A DNA stretch of 48,965 nt from Bacteroidales bacterium (GCA_021740045.1 JAIPAP010000010.1:1-48965); one strand, 5' to 3'. Counted from the first letter of the stretch, positions 37,685 to 47,455 are shown. The notes: generated by a model from the sequence alone, not told the origin. A program made the numbers and translations.

Positions 37685-38295
37685 GGCCGTTGATTTTTTG
37701 AATTAACAGTCGGTTCGGTTTGTTCTTCAAGAATTTGCAACAGTTTCTTTTTCGCCCTATGGAAGCGGGTTCGGGAACTGTTGTTTGATATATTTAAAAT
37801 CTGGCTGATCTCTTCATGGTCATATCCCTCGAGCAGGTTCAGCGTGAGCACCACCCGGTAATCATCGGGTAAGGACTTAATGGCTTGTTTGATTCGCTGC
37901 ACATTTATCTCAACATCCTCTTCATTCGCCTGCTGGTTATCGATCACATCTACGGGTTGCGCCTCAAGGGAAATGTAAGGTTTTTTCTTTTTAGCTGCAT
38001 CAATGGAATTATTGATCACAATACGCTTAAGCCATGCCCCGAAGGTGGAGTCGCCGCGAAACTTAGGCAGTTTCCTGAAGGCCTCCAGGAAGGAGTTTTG
38101 CATCACATCCTCGGCTTCTGCGGTATCGTTCACTATGCGGTAACTGGTGTTGTACATGGCTTTATAATATAAGTTATAGATCTGAAGCTGGGCTTCATGA
38201 TCGCCGGTTTTGCACCGGTCCACCAAATGCTGATGTATGTCTTTGGTTTTATTCAGCTTCAAGCTTAATTTCTTTTGGACAAAAGACCGTTTCAT
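37681..38295 (-). CDS. ECF RNA polymerase sigma factor
   Basis: A 204-residue sigma factor. Region 2 (AEAEDVMQNSFLEAFRKLPKF and TFGAWLKRIVINNSIDAAKK) lies at about residues 60-120, and region 4 with LNLLEGYDHEEISQILNISNNSSRTRFHRAKKKL lies at about 150-190. It is the first gene of a three-gene operon with overlapping ends, which suggests it controls its own operon and is held by the membrane protein encoded next. No canonical -7 element is visible in 38296-38400, as expected if an ECF-type promoter is used. Confidence 0.92.
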   Translation of the reverse strand: MKRSFVQKKLSLKLNKTKDIHQHLVDRCKTGDHEAQLQIYNLYYKAMYNTSYRIVNDTAEAEDVMQNSFLEAFRKLPKFRGDSTFGAWLKRIVINNSIDAAKKKKPYISLEAQPVDVIDNQQANEEDVEINVQRIKQAIKSLPDDYRVVLTLNLLEGYDHEEISQILNISNNSSRTRFHRAKKKLLQILEEQTEPTVNSKNQRP

Positions 38296-38432
38296 TTTTT
38301 CGATGTTACAGGTTTGGGTAGAAAATTATGAAAAAATATGATATGCTGCTATGGTATATTGTAGAGGCAATGATAGTTAACATCTATCCTGGGGTTTAAA
38401 AACATTATAAAAAACTACAGATCTTAAAACAC

Positions 38433-38467
38433 AAAACCCCGGTAGCTAAAGAATTACCGGGGTTTTT
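38433..38467 (-). terminator. Bidirectional terminator after the C1 peptidase gene
   Basis: A 12-bp stem AAAACCCCGGTA / TACCGGGGTTTT, with T runs on both strands. It lies 22 bases after the peptidase stop. Confidence 0.88.
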
Positions 38468-38488
38468 AGGTATAGCTTTTCCGGTGGT

Positions 38489-41368
38489 TTATTGACTAAC
38501 CACCATCTTGCGCGTGATAGTCGTTTGCGGGGTTTTTAACTGATAGAAATAAACACCGTTGTTCAACTTCTTACCATCTACAATCACTTTGTGTTTTCCG
38601 GCAGTATAGTTGCCTTTAGCCAATTTCATCACCAGCTTACCGGAAAGGTCATAAACGCTAAGTTCTACATTGGTTTCTTTACCCAGAGTGAACTCAATGC
38701 TTGCCTGATCGGTAAACGGATTGGGGTAGCATTGCTCAAGATGCGTACTTCTGATGCCTGTTCTTTCTTTTATAGCGGTGTTTTCATCATGAACCACACA
38801 GGCCTTAATACAATAATTACCGGTATGTTGGTAACCTGAGGGATCATCATAGTTATAAAAGTCCTTCCATTCGCCGCCTTCCATGTAAAAGCTTTCGTCT
38901 TCCGAGGCAGTTGACTCGACCAGTGTGCGATAATCGGCACCCAGCAAAACAGGAACCTCCGAGGTGCGATCATAAGGGTGACCGCCTTGTGAGAGGGTTA
39001 GCTTCACATAAAAATTATCTCCTTCGGGAATGTTGATGCTGTCTTGCAGACTAAAGGTGTGCAGGCCAGTATATTCGGCAGTACCACTTACACTTGCCAG
39101 CGGGTTTTGAAGTTCACCGGCAACAAAATCATCATAGATCACCGCTTCATAATCCACATCATCAACTGCCGTATAGAAGTTAACCGCAATGATCTTTTCA
39201 TCCTCGGTGGCCGTAAATGCATTGAACACCGATTCCACCTCAGTGTGGGTATCGCGCCAACCGTGGTAATCATGATAGTACATAGTGTCAAATTGCATTC
39301 TTTCCACATCCTGGAAGGAGATGGCACCCATTTCGGGATGGTGACCGCAGTGTTTGTCATAGTAGGATATCCAGAAATAACCATCCTGCCCCCAACCGGC
39401 GCCCCAGCTATTCTTGATCAACCATGCCCCGGGCTCGGGAGCTTGTGTTAACTTGTTGTCATCCCATCCAACAATCGCCACTGCATGATTGGGATCCATT
39501 GAATTCGATGGGGGTTGATAGTGTACATAGCCATCCATAAACTGATTGTTGCTCGCCAGGCACGTGCCCATCACACCGTATTCCATTACTTTTTCCTTGA
39601 TGAGGTTGATGCGTTCCAGCTCTTCGCCTACAGTGTACCATTCAATGTGGCGTGGATAGTAATAATGATAATCATCGGCGCTCCTTTCCGGGGGATCGTT
39701 GTATGACTGTCCGTCGATGTCGCGAACGGCGCCCTCTCCCCTGCTCAGGTAGGCCGAAGTAACACGGTAATCGCCACCGTAATGAACTTCCAACCCATTT
39801 CCGGTAGGTGGATCGAGGTCTTGATTAAAATGCTGGTTAAAGCCGTTCCACCAGTCCAGGTGATATTCGGCCAGGTTGGGTTCGCCTTCTTCGCCGTTAG
39901 CCGCCCATTCGCCGGTCATTAACAAATTACCTTCCATTGCTGCCATAGCGCCGTGTGTCCAGCAGGTTCCGCCTTGCTGGCTTTTTACGGAGGTCACATA
40001 ATTTTCACCGTTATAATTCCGAAGATCGAAATACGACATTTCGTCTTCCTCGGTGGTGAGCACTTTTACACAGAAATTTCCTGTATTTTGAAAACCGGAA
40101 GGATCGTCATACTCATAAAAATCGAGCCACTCCTCATCCACTTTATAATAGCTTTCACCGGGATTGGCTGAGGACTCAACAATGGTGCGGTAATCGGCAC
40201 CTAAAAGAACGGGTACATCGGATGTGCGGTCATAGGGATGACCTCCCCGGTTGAAAAAGAGGTAAACATAGAAATCTTCACCTTCCTCAAGCAACACAGG
40301 GGCTTCCAGTTCCACGGTATGCAGCCCCGCTTCATCAAAATTACCCGAGGTGGATGAAAGCACATTGGAAAGTGTTCCGTTTTCAAAATCATCATAGATC
40401 TTTATAAAATACATGGTATTTTCTTCGGCTGTAAAGAAGTTGACCGCCCTGAGCATTTCACGGGCTTCCATTTCAAAGGCATTGAATACTTCGTAAACAC
40501 CTTCCAGGGTATCGCGCCAGCCATGATAATCGTGATAATAAATATTATCATACATCTGCCGTTCAACCTCCTGAAAGCTTACAGCTCCCATTTGCGGATG
40601 CTTACAGGCCCATTTGTCGTAATAGGAAATCCAAAAGTAGCCGTCGTTTCCCCAATCATCGCCCCAGCTGTTTTTCACCAGCCAGGCCCCGGGTTCCGGG
40701 GCTTGCGTTTCACGGCTATCATCCCAACCAATAATGGAGATGGCATGGTTAGGCAACTGAGTGCTACTTGGCGGTTGATAATGTTCATACTGCCAGTTGA
40801 TAAAGGAGCCGCTGTAACACATACAGGTTCCCATCACGCCGTATTCCATGATCTTTTCCTTGATCTTGTCGATGCCGTTAAGTTCCTGATCCATGGAATA
40901 CCATTCCACATGTCGGGGATAGTAATAATGGTAACTGGTATCGAAGCGCTCGGGAGGATCGTTGTATGACTGTCCGTCGATATCGCGAACAGCCCCTTCT
41001 CCCCTGCTCAGGTACGCGGTGGTGACCATATAATCGCCTCCCATATGGACTTCCAGGCCATTGCCTGTGGGCGGATCGAGGTCTTCGTTAAAAAACTGGT
41101 TAAAACCGTTCCACCAGTCCAGGTGATACTCGGCCAGGTTAGGCTCGCCGGTTTCGCCGTTAGCGGCCCATTCGCCTGTCATCATCAGGTTACCTTCCAT
41201 GGCGGCCATAGCGCCATGCGTCCAGCATGTTCCGCCTTGCTGGTTCTTGACCGAAGTAACATAATTCTCGCCGTTGTAATCGCGTAAATCAAAGGTTTCC
41301 GGAGGATCCTGGGCATAGGTATAACTGGCCAGGATCATTGCCATTAAGAGTAATGTTAGTTTTCTCAT
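38489..41368 (-). CDS. Secreted C1-family cysteine peptidase, tandem double unit, with T9SS sorting domain
   Basis: A 959-residue exported protein. After the signal peptide (1-19) come two near-copies, offset by exactly 421 residues, each with a papain-type catalytic domain and a C-terminal beta domain of the lectin-like type. Catalytic Cys48 and Cys469 sit in GGTCWTHG; each unit also has the His motif (PNHAISI and PNHAVAI) and the Asn motif (VKNSWG and IKNSWG), so both active sites look intact. The last about 80 residues are a T9SS type A sorting domain ([34 protein letters not shown]). It should be displayed or released as an outer peptidase. Family length is normally a single unit of about 450-500 residues. 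Confidence 0.93.
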   Translation of the reverse strand: MRKLTLLLMAMILASYTYAQDPPETFDLRDYNGENYVTSVKNQQGGTCWTHGAMAAMEGNLMMTGEWAANGETGEPNLAEYHLDWWNGFNQFFNEDLDPPTGNGLEVHMGGDYMVTTAYLSRGEGAVRDIDGQSYNDPPERFDTSYHYYYPRHVEWYSMDQELNGIDKIKEKIMEYGVMGTCMCYSGSFINWQYEHYQPPSSTQLPNHAISIIGWDDSRETQAPEPGAWLVKNSWGDDWGNDGYFWISYYDKWACKHPQMGAVSFQEVERQMYDNIYYHDYHGWRDTLEGVYEVFNAFEMEAREMLRAVNFFTAEENTMYFIKIYDDFENGTLSNVLSSTSGNFDEAGLHTVELEAPVLLEEGEDFYVYLFFNRGGHPYDRTSDVPVLLGADYRTIVESSANPGESYYKVDEEWLDFYEYDDPSGFQNTGNFCVKVLTTEEDEMSYFDLRNYNGENYVTSVKSQQGGTCWTHGAMAAMEGNLLMTGEWAANGEEGEPNLAEYHLDWWNGFNQHFNQDLDPPTGNGLEVHYGGDYRVTSAYLSRGEGAVRDIDGQSYNDPPERSADDYHYYYPRHIEWYTVGEELERINLIKEKVMEYGVMGTCLASNNQFMDGYVHYQPPSNSMDPNHAVAIVGWDDNKLTQAPEPGAWLIKNSWGAGWGQDGYFWISYYDKHCGHHPEMGAISFQDVERMQFDTMYYHDYHGWRDTHTEVESVFNAFTATEDEKIIAVNFYTAVDDVDYEAVIYDDFVAGELQNPLASVSGTAEYTGLHTFSLQDSINIPEGDNFYVKLTLSQGGHPYDRTSEVPVLLGADYRTLVESTASEDESFYMEGGEWKDFYNYDDPSGYQHTGNYCIKACVVHDENTAIKERTGIRSTHLEQCYPNPFTDQASIEFTLGKETNVELSVYDLSGKLVMKLAKGNYTAGKHKVIVDGKKLNNGVYFYQLKTPQTTITRKMVVSQ
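38768..40030 (-). repeat. Second copy of the 1263-bp intragenic tandem repeat
   Basis: Encodes residues about 447-867 of the C1 peptidase. It aligns without change of frame to the copy at 40031-41293 with a constant 1263-base offset, and long stretches are nearly identical at the DNA level (for example around 39715-39750 and 40978-41013). Edges are approximate. Confidence 0.8.
40031..41293 (-). repeat. First copy of the 1263-bp intragenic tandem repeat
   Basis: Encodes residues about 26-446 of the C1 peptidase, including the first active site. The unit begins at [15 protein letters not shown]; the second unit begins [15 protein letters not shown]. Confidence 0.8.
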
Positions 41369-41450
41369 GTTATTAATCTTTAAGAATTGAAGTATCTGTT
41401 TATCATGATTAATCAGCCAATAAAAGTAATAATATTTGGCTTTTCAGCCA

Positions 41451-41482
41451 TAAAAAAGGCCCGCCCTTTCGGGCGAGCCTTT
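41451..41482 (-). terminator. Terminator between the LruC remnant and the C1 peptidase gene
   Basis: A stem AAAGGC-CGCCC / GGGCG-GCCTTT with one mismatch and a TTTC loop. The minus strand has a run of six T residues after it. It lies 65 bases after the stop of the LruC remnant. Confidence 0.8.
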
Positions 41483-41546
41483 GGGAATTAACCCAATTGA
41501 CCCCTAAAACTAAACCCATGACTTTTTAGCCAGGGAATTCAGTGTC

Positions 41547-41915
41547 TTAATTTCCTTTTGAATAGATGTGATCATTATCCCTGTAATCAGCCTTATCAAG
41601 ATACCAATCCTGGTATTGAGTACCGCCGCTTTGTGCCCATTCGGCAAAATGCAGGTGACCGCGGATGATCTGAGCACGCTCTTTGGTATAATCAAAGGTG
41701 TGGTAGATATTCAATCCCCATGGTAGATTGTTTTCCGTTTTGTAATACCTGCCTATGCCGGGCTGGCTGTCGTCGCCTAAAGTGCCAAAATAGCTCTCGT
41801 CCACCAGGTTGGTGGATTCATAATCCGGTAAATGCACTTCCTTAACCCGCTCTCCATCCACTATGATGAATGGGTTGAAATTATCAATTATCTTTCCAAA
41901 ATGATATTTACCTGA
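41547..41915 (-). pseudogene. Remnant of an LruC-domain protein (C-terminal end only)
   Basis: An open frame of 122 codons between a TAA at 41916-41918 and its stop at 41547. It reads NPFIIVDGERVKEVHLPDY, then YYKTENNLPWGLNI, then LHFAEWAQSGG, then QDWYL, which is the characteristic C-terminal end of Bacteroidota LruC-domain secreted proteins. The N-terminal bulk of such a protein, including any signal peptide, is absent, and no ATG precedes the homologous part (a GTG at 41861 is internal to the motif). It is therefore most likely a 5'-deleted relic. It still has a good terminator at its 3' end. The family assignment is from memory of the motif. Confidence 0.7.
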
Positions 41916-41951
41916 TTATCAATTTTTTGAAATGACAAGCTTGTTTGCAGT

Positions 41952-41968
41952 TGTCCTGCAACAGGACA
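41952..41968. repeat. Perfect short inverted repeat TGTCCTG-CAA-CAGGACA
   Basis: A 7-bp perfect inverted repeat in the spacer between the glycosidase-like gene and the LruC remnant. There is no T run after it on either strand, so it is a poor terminator. It could be a protein-binding site or a scar. Confidence 0.4.
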
Positions 41969-41993
41969 CACCCCTCATGATAAGGACAAAACA

Positions 41994-44789
41994 CTAATCC
42001 CTCACACACCTAAAACCAACGGTTCCGCTTCTATCGAAGCTATCGGAGACTTTAAGCAGGATCTGAGTATGATACACAGGCTGGGGGCCACCACTGATGT
42101 ACCACTGCGATCCGGGAGGATAATAATGGCTTCCTCCTTTAAGTATGTTGTAATAATAAGAACCGTTGTGATACAGCTCGTTGGTTAACTGCCACACGTT
42201 GCCCGTCATATCTTCCACACCAAAGGGACTTTGACCTTCGGGGAATTGATTGACCACAGTGGTTGAACCCGATCTGTAATTGCACAGGGTTGAATCCATT
42301 TGATTTCCCCAGGGCCATGCATTAGCGGTATTGCCTTGTGCTGCATACTGCCATTCCGCTTCGGTAGGGAGCCGTTTACCGGCCCATTTGCAATATTCCT
42401 TTGCATCGTCATAACTTACCCAAACCACCGGATGATCTTCCTTTCCGGCAGGTGGCTTTCCATCCTGCCAATGACGAAGGTAGTTAGTAGTATCCATTGG
42501 GAAGTAGCCCGATTGATCGATGAATTCCTTATACCCGGCATTGGTTACCGGGTATTGATCCATATAAAAACCATCCATTTTCATTTCCAAGGTGTCGCCT
42601 AAATCAGGATAGGGAATAAAAGTGCCGGCTGTGCCTTTGGCTCTTTTGCGCACAAAGGAATAGCTTCCTCCAGGGATCTTAATCATTCCTTCAGGGGTCG
42701 ATGATGCTGATTTTGTTGTATTTACCGAAGATATCAGGCGTGGCTCTCCGGGTTCAATATAAATCACCTGTTCATCCACCAGGCGTTCATCGTGTGTAAT
42801 TAATTGAATAACCAGTTTTCCTTCATAAAAATCAAAATAATCGTGGATGGCAAAAGTCCATTCGCCCGGTTGGAAGCAAATGTAGTCTTTGCCATAGTCG
42901 GGGTTCCCTGCAGTTATCCTCACCTTGTGCTCACCTTCGGAGGCTACCGTTAAACTATCGCCATTACCATGTCGTTTCATAACCAGTTTCTTGGGGAAAA
43001 GCGCAATACAATCAACACTTCCCTCCTCTTTAGTACCGATGTTTTTTTGGTCAAACGCACTGACATCAGCCGGGATCCATGTTTTTCCGTTTTCTTCAAC
43101 AGGCTTTAATTCCTCATGATTCCAAATACTCACTGCATGATACCCTTCCGGGATATCAGCTTGGAACAAAGGCCCCCGGTATCCGGCCGGTTGCAAACTA
43201 TAAACGGTAAATAGTTGCTTATCCTCCCCCGGCCAATGGTTTACCCAAATACTATCAACTTTACTATCAACCAGTGGCGTCCAACTCATATTGGTGAAGT
43301 TATATGTGTTTTCGCGCAGAATTTTGGTGGTTTTTCCCAAAAAACGGTAGTCTTCTTCCATCCATGCAGGCCTCCCGGCTTGCATGGTATTCAGCTCTAC
43401 GCCATAACCATTAAAGAATGACACAGCCGCTTCCCGGTGTGCCCTGCCATCATTGATGTCGATAACCCTGAAAATGGCAAAATCGGGTTTGATGAGTTTG
43501 TTCATATTCAAAGGCGGCGCCATGTAAATGGCATTGTGAACCCTTCCCGATACAATTCCCTGCATATTCTCCGGCACAGCCATTCCCTCGCTATACATGA
43601 TTACACCCTCTTTTACCGAGTCGGCTGCCGCCTGTAATTCCACGCTTGATTTGCCACGGGTATCCAAAACCACTCCATCGGCATTGGTTGCTTTAAGGAT
43701 CTCCTGCATGGCCTGGAGGTGATCTTCTTTTCGGGTACTTGCATCCCAGGGATTGTAGGAAATGAAGAATTTTTTGGAATACATGTGCATGAGATCAGCC
43801 TGTTCCTTGAGGGCATTTAATCCACCTGGCAAACTGCGGTAGAGATCCCACTGATTTCGCTTATCCAAGCCCAGTCGAGGCCAGGTGGGCCATATGGTGT
43901 AAATGTCATAGCCTCCCAACAGATCATCGTACTCAAAAGTTTTTTCATTGAATTTATATTCATCATCCAGGGTATGGTAGTATTTTTTGTCCCAGGCGTA
44001 TTTTAAAACCATCAGGTAGCTGTGCCGTATCCATTCCAGGTCTTCCCGTTCAAATAAAGCATTGTCAAATTCTTCAGCATCATATAACCACCGGTCACGA
44101 AACATCAGTTCCAAGCCGCGATGATAATCACCTGTATGCACATCAAACCAAATATTATAGGTAAGTGAACCACCCGGTTTTAAATCGGCCCACCAGCGAC
44201 GTACCGAGGCATTTTTCGAATGTTCCTGACGCGCTAAAGCAACCAGTTCATATTGATCATCCAGCGGAATATTGCAAAACCCAAGATGCCAGGCATTATC
44301 CGGTAAAACAATACCAATGGGTGACTTACCCGGACGCTTTAGCACGCTTCGATTCAGGTAATGTGGCCATTCATAGGTTCCTTCGGCAGTTATGTAGGTT
44401 CGATCTTCACCAATGCCCATGGGGACAAGGTTTTCGATGCGATGAACCGAATCGCCCTTATTGACGAATTTGAGCTTGTAATTAATTCCCTTCTTCGTAC
44501 CGGCTTGCCAAAGCTTTGACTGCAATCCGAATCCATAAGAGGTCAGGATAGTATCTTTCACTTTCCAGCTCTTGAGATTTGTAAAGGACAGTGGTTTATC
44601 ATTGATCAAGACACTGAACACCGGGTAGTTTTCGGATAACCGGATTACTCCTTTATCCTCAACATCTATTTGTGAGATAATTCCTTGGGTATGATCAAGC
44701 TGGATTGATTCGATATGCTGGCTTGCTGCACTCCAAATGAATCCCAAAAATACAAGAGTAATAAGGATACGGACGCTAGATTTTCTCAT
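41994..44789 (-). CDS. Secreted glycosidase-like protein fused to an FGE/SUMF1-like domain
   Basis: A 931-residue exported protein (signal peptide about 1-23, ending AASQ). Residues about 25-240 are a beta-sandwich-like N-terminal region; residues about 240-530 look like a TIM-barrel glycosidase domain (YDIYTIWPTWPRLG, FFISYNPWDAST, DGVVLDTRGKSS, MYSEGMAVPENM). Beta segments follow, then about residues 690-931 are a formylglycine-generating-enzyme-like domain (GFYMDQYPVTNAGYKEF, WVSYDDAKEYCKWAGKRLPTEAEWQYAA, ending GFRCVRD). The catalytic Cys pair of true FGE enzymes is not recognisable, so the domain is probably a binding module. The glycoside family cannot be named. It is divergent from the aldose epimerase gene at 44934. 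Confidence 0.75.
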   Translation of the reverse strand: MRKSSVRILITLVFLGFIWSAASQHIESIQLDHTQGIISQIDVEDKGVIRLSENYPVFSVLINDKPLSFTNLKSWKVKDTILTSYGFGLQSKLWQAGTKKGINYKLKFVNKGDSVHRIENLVPMGIGEDRTYITAEGTYEWPHYLNRSVLKRPGKSPIGIVLPDNAWHLGFCNIPLDDQYELVALARQEHSKNASVRRWWADLKPGGSLTYNIWFDVHTGDYHRGLELMFRDRWLYDAEEFDNALFEREDLEWIRHSYLMVLKYAWDKKYYHTLDDEYKFNEKTFEYDDLLGGYDIYTIWPTWPRLGLDKRNQWDLYRSLPGGLNALKEQADLMHMYSKKFFISYNPWDASTRKEDHLQAMQEILKATNADGVVLDTRGKSSVELQAAADSVKEGVIMYSEGMAVPENMQGIVSGRVHNAIYMAPPLNMNKLIKPDFAIFRVIDINDGRAHREAAVSFFNGYGVELNTMQAGRPAWMEEDYRFLGKTTKILRENTYNFTNMSWTPLVDSKVDSIWVNHWPGEDKQLFTVYSLQPAGYRGPLFQADIPEGYHAVSIWNHEELKPVEENGKTWIPADVSAFDQKNIGTKEEGSVDCIALFPKKLVMKRHGNGDSLTVASEGEHKVRITAGNPDYGKDYICFQPGEWTFAIHDYFDFYEGKLVIQLITHDERLVDEQVIYIEPGEPRLISSVNTTKSASSTPEGMIKIPGGSYSFVRKRAKGTAGTFIPYPDLGDTLEMKMDGFYMDQYPVTNAGYKEFIDQSGYFPMDTTNYLRHWQDGKPPAGKEDHPVVWVSYDDAKEYCKWAGKRLPTEAEWQYAAQGNTANAWPWGNQMDSTLCNYRSGSTTVVNQFPEGQSPFGVEDMTGNVWQLTNELYHNGSYYYNILKGGSHYYPPGSQWYISGGPQPVYHTQILLKVSDSFDRSGTVGFRCVRD

Positions 44790-44933
44790 TTGATGTCAAT
44801 TTTGGGTTAAGCTTTAAGCGAAGATAGGAAAAATAACAAAAGCTATAGGATGCCAAATGCTTATTAAGGTTTATTCAGGAATATAAAATATTCACTAAAT
44901 TCGCATCCAAGGGAGAATTCTAAACTTGTTACC

Positions 44934-46082
44934 ATGAGCAAACATTACTTTTTAGGTTTAAGCTTAATACTGGGAACGGTTTTATTACTATCATGTCAGT
45001 CGAATAAAAAACAGCAACAGATGAGCATAGCAAAAGAAGCCTTCGGAAAGCTGGAAGATGGACGGAAAGTTGACCTGTATACCCTTAAGAACAAGAACGG
45101 CATCATCATGAAGATCACCAATTACGGGGGGATCATCACCCATTGGTATGTTCCGGACAAAAATGGCAAAGCTGAAGACATTGTGCTGGGTTATGACAGC
45201 CTGGATAAGTATTTACGAGCCACCCCCTATTTTGGAGCCATTGTGGGGCGCTATGCCAACCGCATTGCTGAGGGTAAATTCACTCTTAAAGGGAAAACTT
45301 ACGAATTAGCCAAAAATAACGGAGCTAATCATCTTCATGGCGGCATGCAAGGATTTGATAAAGTTTTATGGACGGCTGAATCTTTTGAAACAGTTGATTC
45401 GGTTGGCTTGAAACTAAATTACACCAGCCCTGACGGGGAAGAAGGTTACCCCGGAAATCTTGATGTTGAAGTGATTTATGCCCTGCAGGATGATAATGCG
45501 TTTCATGTAACCTATAAAGCCACTACTGATAAGGCCACTCCCATCAACCTGAGCCAGCATAGCTATTTTAACCTAAGCGGTGTGAAGCGGAATGTGCTGG
45601 ATCACAAGGTAATGATCAAGGCCGGTAAATATACGGTAGTGAATGAAAACCTGATCCCAACAGGGGAACTGCGGCAAGTGGAGAACACTCCCATGGATTT
45701 CACTGCTCCCCATACCATAGGTTCGCGGATTGAGCAGGTGCCGGGTGGTTATGATCATAATTATGTATTAAATAAACCCGAAGCCGGTAACTTAAGCCTT
45801 GCAGCCCGTGTAAGCGAACCAAAAAGCGGTAGGATAATGGAGATCTATACAACCGAGCCCGGGCTGCAATTCTATGCCGGGAATTTCCTCGATGGTCAAT
45901 TCGTCGGAAAAGGCAAAACACTTTATAAAGATCATTGGGGTTTTTGCATGGAAACCCAGCATTTTCCCGATTCGCCCAATCAGCCTGATTTCCCCTCTAC
46001 CATTTTAAGGCCGGGTGAAACCTATTACCATTATACGGAGTTTAGGTTTGGGATTGTGAATGATGACAAAAACAAGCTCTGA
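44934..46082 (+). CDS. galM: Aldose 1-epimerase lipoprotein (mutarotase)
   Basis: A 382-residue mutarotase that interconverts alpha and beta anomers of aldoses such as galactose. The N-terminal signal has a lipobox (LLLSCQS), so it is lipid-anchored outside the cytosol, which is common in Bacteroidota glycan-utilisation settings. Family motifs present: NYGGIITHWYVPD, YFGAIVGRYANRI, NHLHGGMQGFDKVLW, SQHSYFNLSG, VPGGYDHNYVL and ETQHFPDSPNQPDFPS, with the catalytic Glu in the last. Length is normal. It is divergent from the glycosidase-like gene; a near-consensus TAAATTCG at 44896-44903 may be its -7 element. The two could act on the same glycan. Confidence 0.95.
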   Translation: MSKHYFLGLSLILGTVLLLSCQSNKKQQQMSIAKEAFGKLEDGRKVDLYTLKNKNGIIMKITNYGGIITHWYVPDKNGKAEDIVLGYDSLDKYLRATPYFGAIVGRYANRIAEGKFTLKGKTYELAKNNGANHLHGGMQGFDKVLWTAESFETVDSVGLKLNYTSPDGEEGYPGNLDVEVIYALQDDNAFHVTYKATTDKATPINLSQHSYFNLSGVKRNVLDHKVMIKAGKYTVVNENLIPTGELRQVENTPMDFTAPHTIGSRIEQVPGGYDHNYVLNKPEAGNLSLAARVSEPKSGRIMEIYTTEPGLQFYAGNFLDGQFVGKGKTLYKDHWGFCMETQHFPDSPNQPDFPSTILRPGETYYHYTEFRFGIVNDDKNKL

Positions 46083-46122
46083 AATTAATGGGTTGCACTA
46101 AATTAATAAGTTCTTATCAGAA

Positions 46123-46164
46123 GCATGGGGCATGGGGCTCGGAGCGTGGAGTATGGGACATAGC
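46123..46164. repeat. Patch of degenerate 7-bp tandem repeats (consensus GCATGGR)
   Basis: Six consecutive heptamers in register: GCATGGG, GCATGGG, GCTCGGA, GCGTGGA, GTATGGG, ACATAGC. It lies between galM and the reductase gene. I recall similar GGAGCATGG-type patches in other Bacteroidota intergenic regions, without a known function. Confidence 0.65.
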
Positions 46165-46336
46165 GATACATTAGCTTCTAGATCTGAAAGATTTTAGTGC
46201 TTATTCATATAAAAAAAATAAATCTTTGTATTATGAAAATTTTAACCTATTACCAGTATCCTGATCGTTCTGATATTAATATTTTGCACTAAACAAGGCA
46301 TTACTTTTTGTGTTTATGCTATCAAAATTATCAATT

Positions 46337-47389
46337 ATGAAAGAAATCGACAAATCAAAACCTGTGCTGGTGACCGGTGGAACAGGTTATATTGCTTCCT
46401 GGGTGGTGAAATATTTGCTGGAAGACGGCCTTAATGTCCGTACCACCGTCCGCGACAAAAGTAATAAAGATAAATATCAGCATTTGCTTGATATTGCGGA
46501 TAGTGGAAAGGGCAACCTGGAAGTCTTTGAAGCTGACCTGCTGAATGAGAACGACTTTAAAGCTCCGGTAGAAGGCTGTGAACTGGTCATCCACATGGCC
46601 TCCCCCTTTAAAATTGCCGGGATAAAGGATGCAGAGAAGGATTTAGTAGAACCCGCCAAAAAGGGAACCCAACATGTTTTAAATGCAGCCAATTCCTCTG
46701 AAACGATTAAACGGGTTGTACTCACTTCCAGCGTAGTAGCGGTTTTTGGCGATGCCATCGACATTTATAATGCCGAAGCAAAAATGTTTACCGAAAACAA
46801 CTGGAACAGTACCAGCAACGCTCATCACCAGCCTTACCCCTATTCCAAAACCGTAGCCGAAAGGGAAGCCTGGAAAATGCAACAGGAACAGGATCATTGG
46901 GACCTGGTGGTCATCAACCCGGGATTTGTGCTGGGGCCTTCGCTTACCAAGCGCACCGACAGCACCAGCATCGATTTTATGAAGAACCTGGGCAACGGAA
47001 CTTTTAAAAGTGGGCTGCCCAAAGGCTATAATGGCATTGTTGATGTAAGGGATATTGCGCAAGCCCACATTAAGGCGGGTTTCACTCCTTCGGCAAACGG
47101 GCGCCATATCTGTGTAGCGGAAACCAAAAAATTTATCGACATTGCCAACATCCTTAAGAAAGATTATCCGGATTATCCTTTTCCAAAAAGGGAAGTGCCA
47201 ACCTGGCTGTTCAAGATGGTAGGAACACGTTTTGGCTTCACCCGTGAATACATCAGTAAAAACATAGGCATTCCCATCGCTTTTGATAATTCTTACAGCA
47301 AAAAAGATTTAGGCCTGGAATACCGCCCTGTGGATCAAACCGTAAAGGAGCACTTTCAGCAGTTAGTGGATGATGGGTTGGTCAAGTAG
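46337..47389 (+). CDS. Extended SDR-family NAD(P)-dependent reductase
   Basis: A 350-residue oxidoreductase of the extended short-chain family resembling dihydroflavonol-4-reductase/aldehyde-reductase-like proteins. The Rossmann motif VTGGTGYIASWV has Ala in place of the last Gly, as in that subgroup; the acidic DLLNENDF loop and active-site Tyr-Lys (YPYSKTVAE) are present, followed by NPGFVLGPS. The substrate is unknown. The ATG at 46337 (MKEIDKSK) is preferred over an in-frame ATG at 46310, because the family begins close to the Rossmann motif. It ends 25 bases before a bidirectional terminator shared with metE. Confidence 0.88.
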   Translation: MKEIDKSKPVLVTGGTGYIASWVVKYLLEDGLNVRTTVRDKSNKDKYQHLLDIADSGKGNLEVFEADLLNENDFKAPVEGCELVIHMASPFKIAGIKDAEKDLVEPAKKGTQHVLNAANSSETIKRVVLTSSVVAVFGDAIDIYNAEAKMFTENNWNSTSNAHHQPYPYSKTVAEREAWKMQQEQDHWDLVVINPGFVLGPSLTKRTDSTSIDFMKNLGNGTFKSGLPKGYNGIVDVRDIAQAHIKAGFTPSANGRHICVAETKKFIDIANILKKDYPDYPFPKREVPTWLFKMVGTRFGFTREYISKNIGIPIAFDNSYSKKDLGLEYRPVDQTVKEHFQQLVDDGLVK

Positions 47390-47414
47390 TAATTTTGTCG
47401 TTTGAATTTATAAT

Positions 47415-47455
47415 AAAAAAACCGGCTAACCCTGGAGAAGGGCAAACCGGTTTTT
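47415..47455 (+). terminator. Bidirectional terminator between the reductase and metE
   Basis: An outer stem AAAAACCGG / CCGGTTTTT and an inner CCC/GGG stem, with A and T runs on both flanks. It serves both convergent genes. Confidence 0.85.

Noticed and set aside
46233-46292. A 19-codon plus-strand ORF in the spacer upstream of the SDR reductase
   Set aside because: No ribosome-binding site or clean -7 element is present, the composition is like the surrounding spacer, and so short an ORF is expected by chance in AT-rich DNA.
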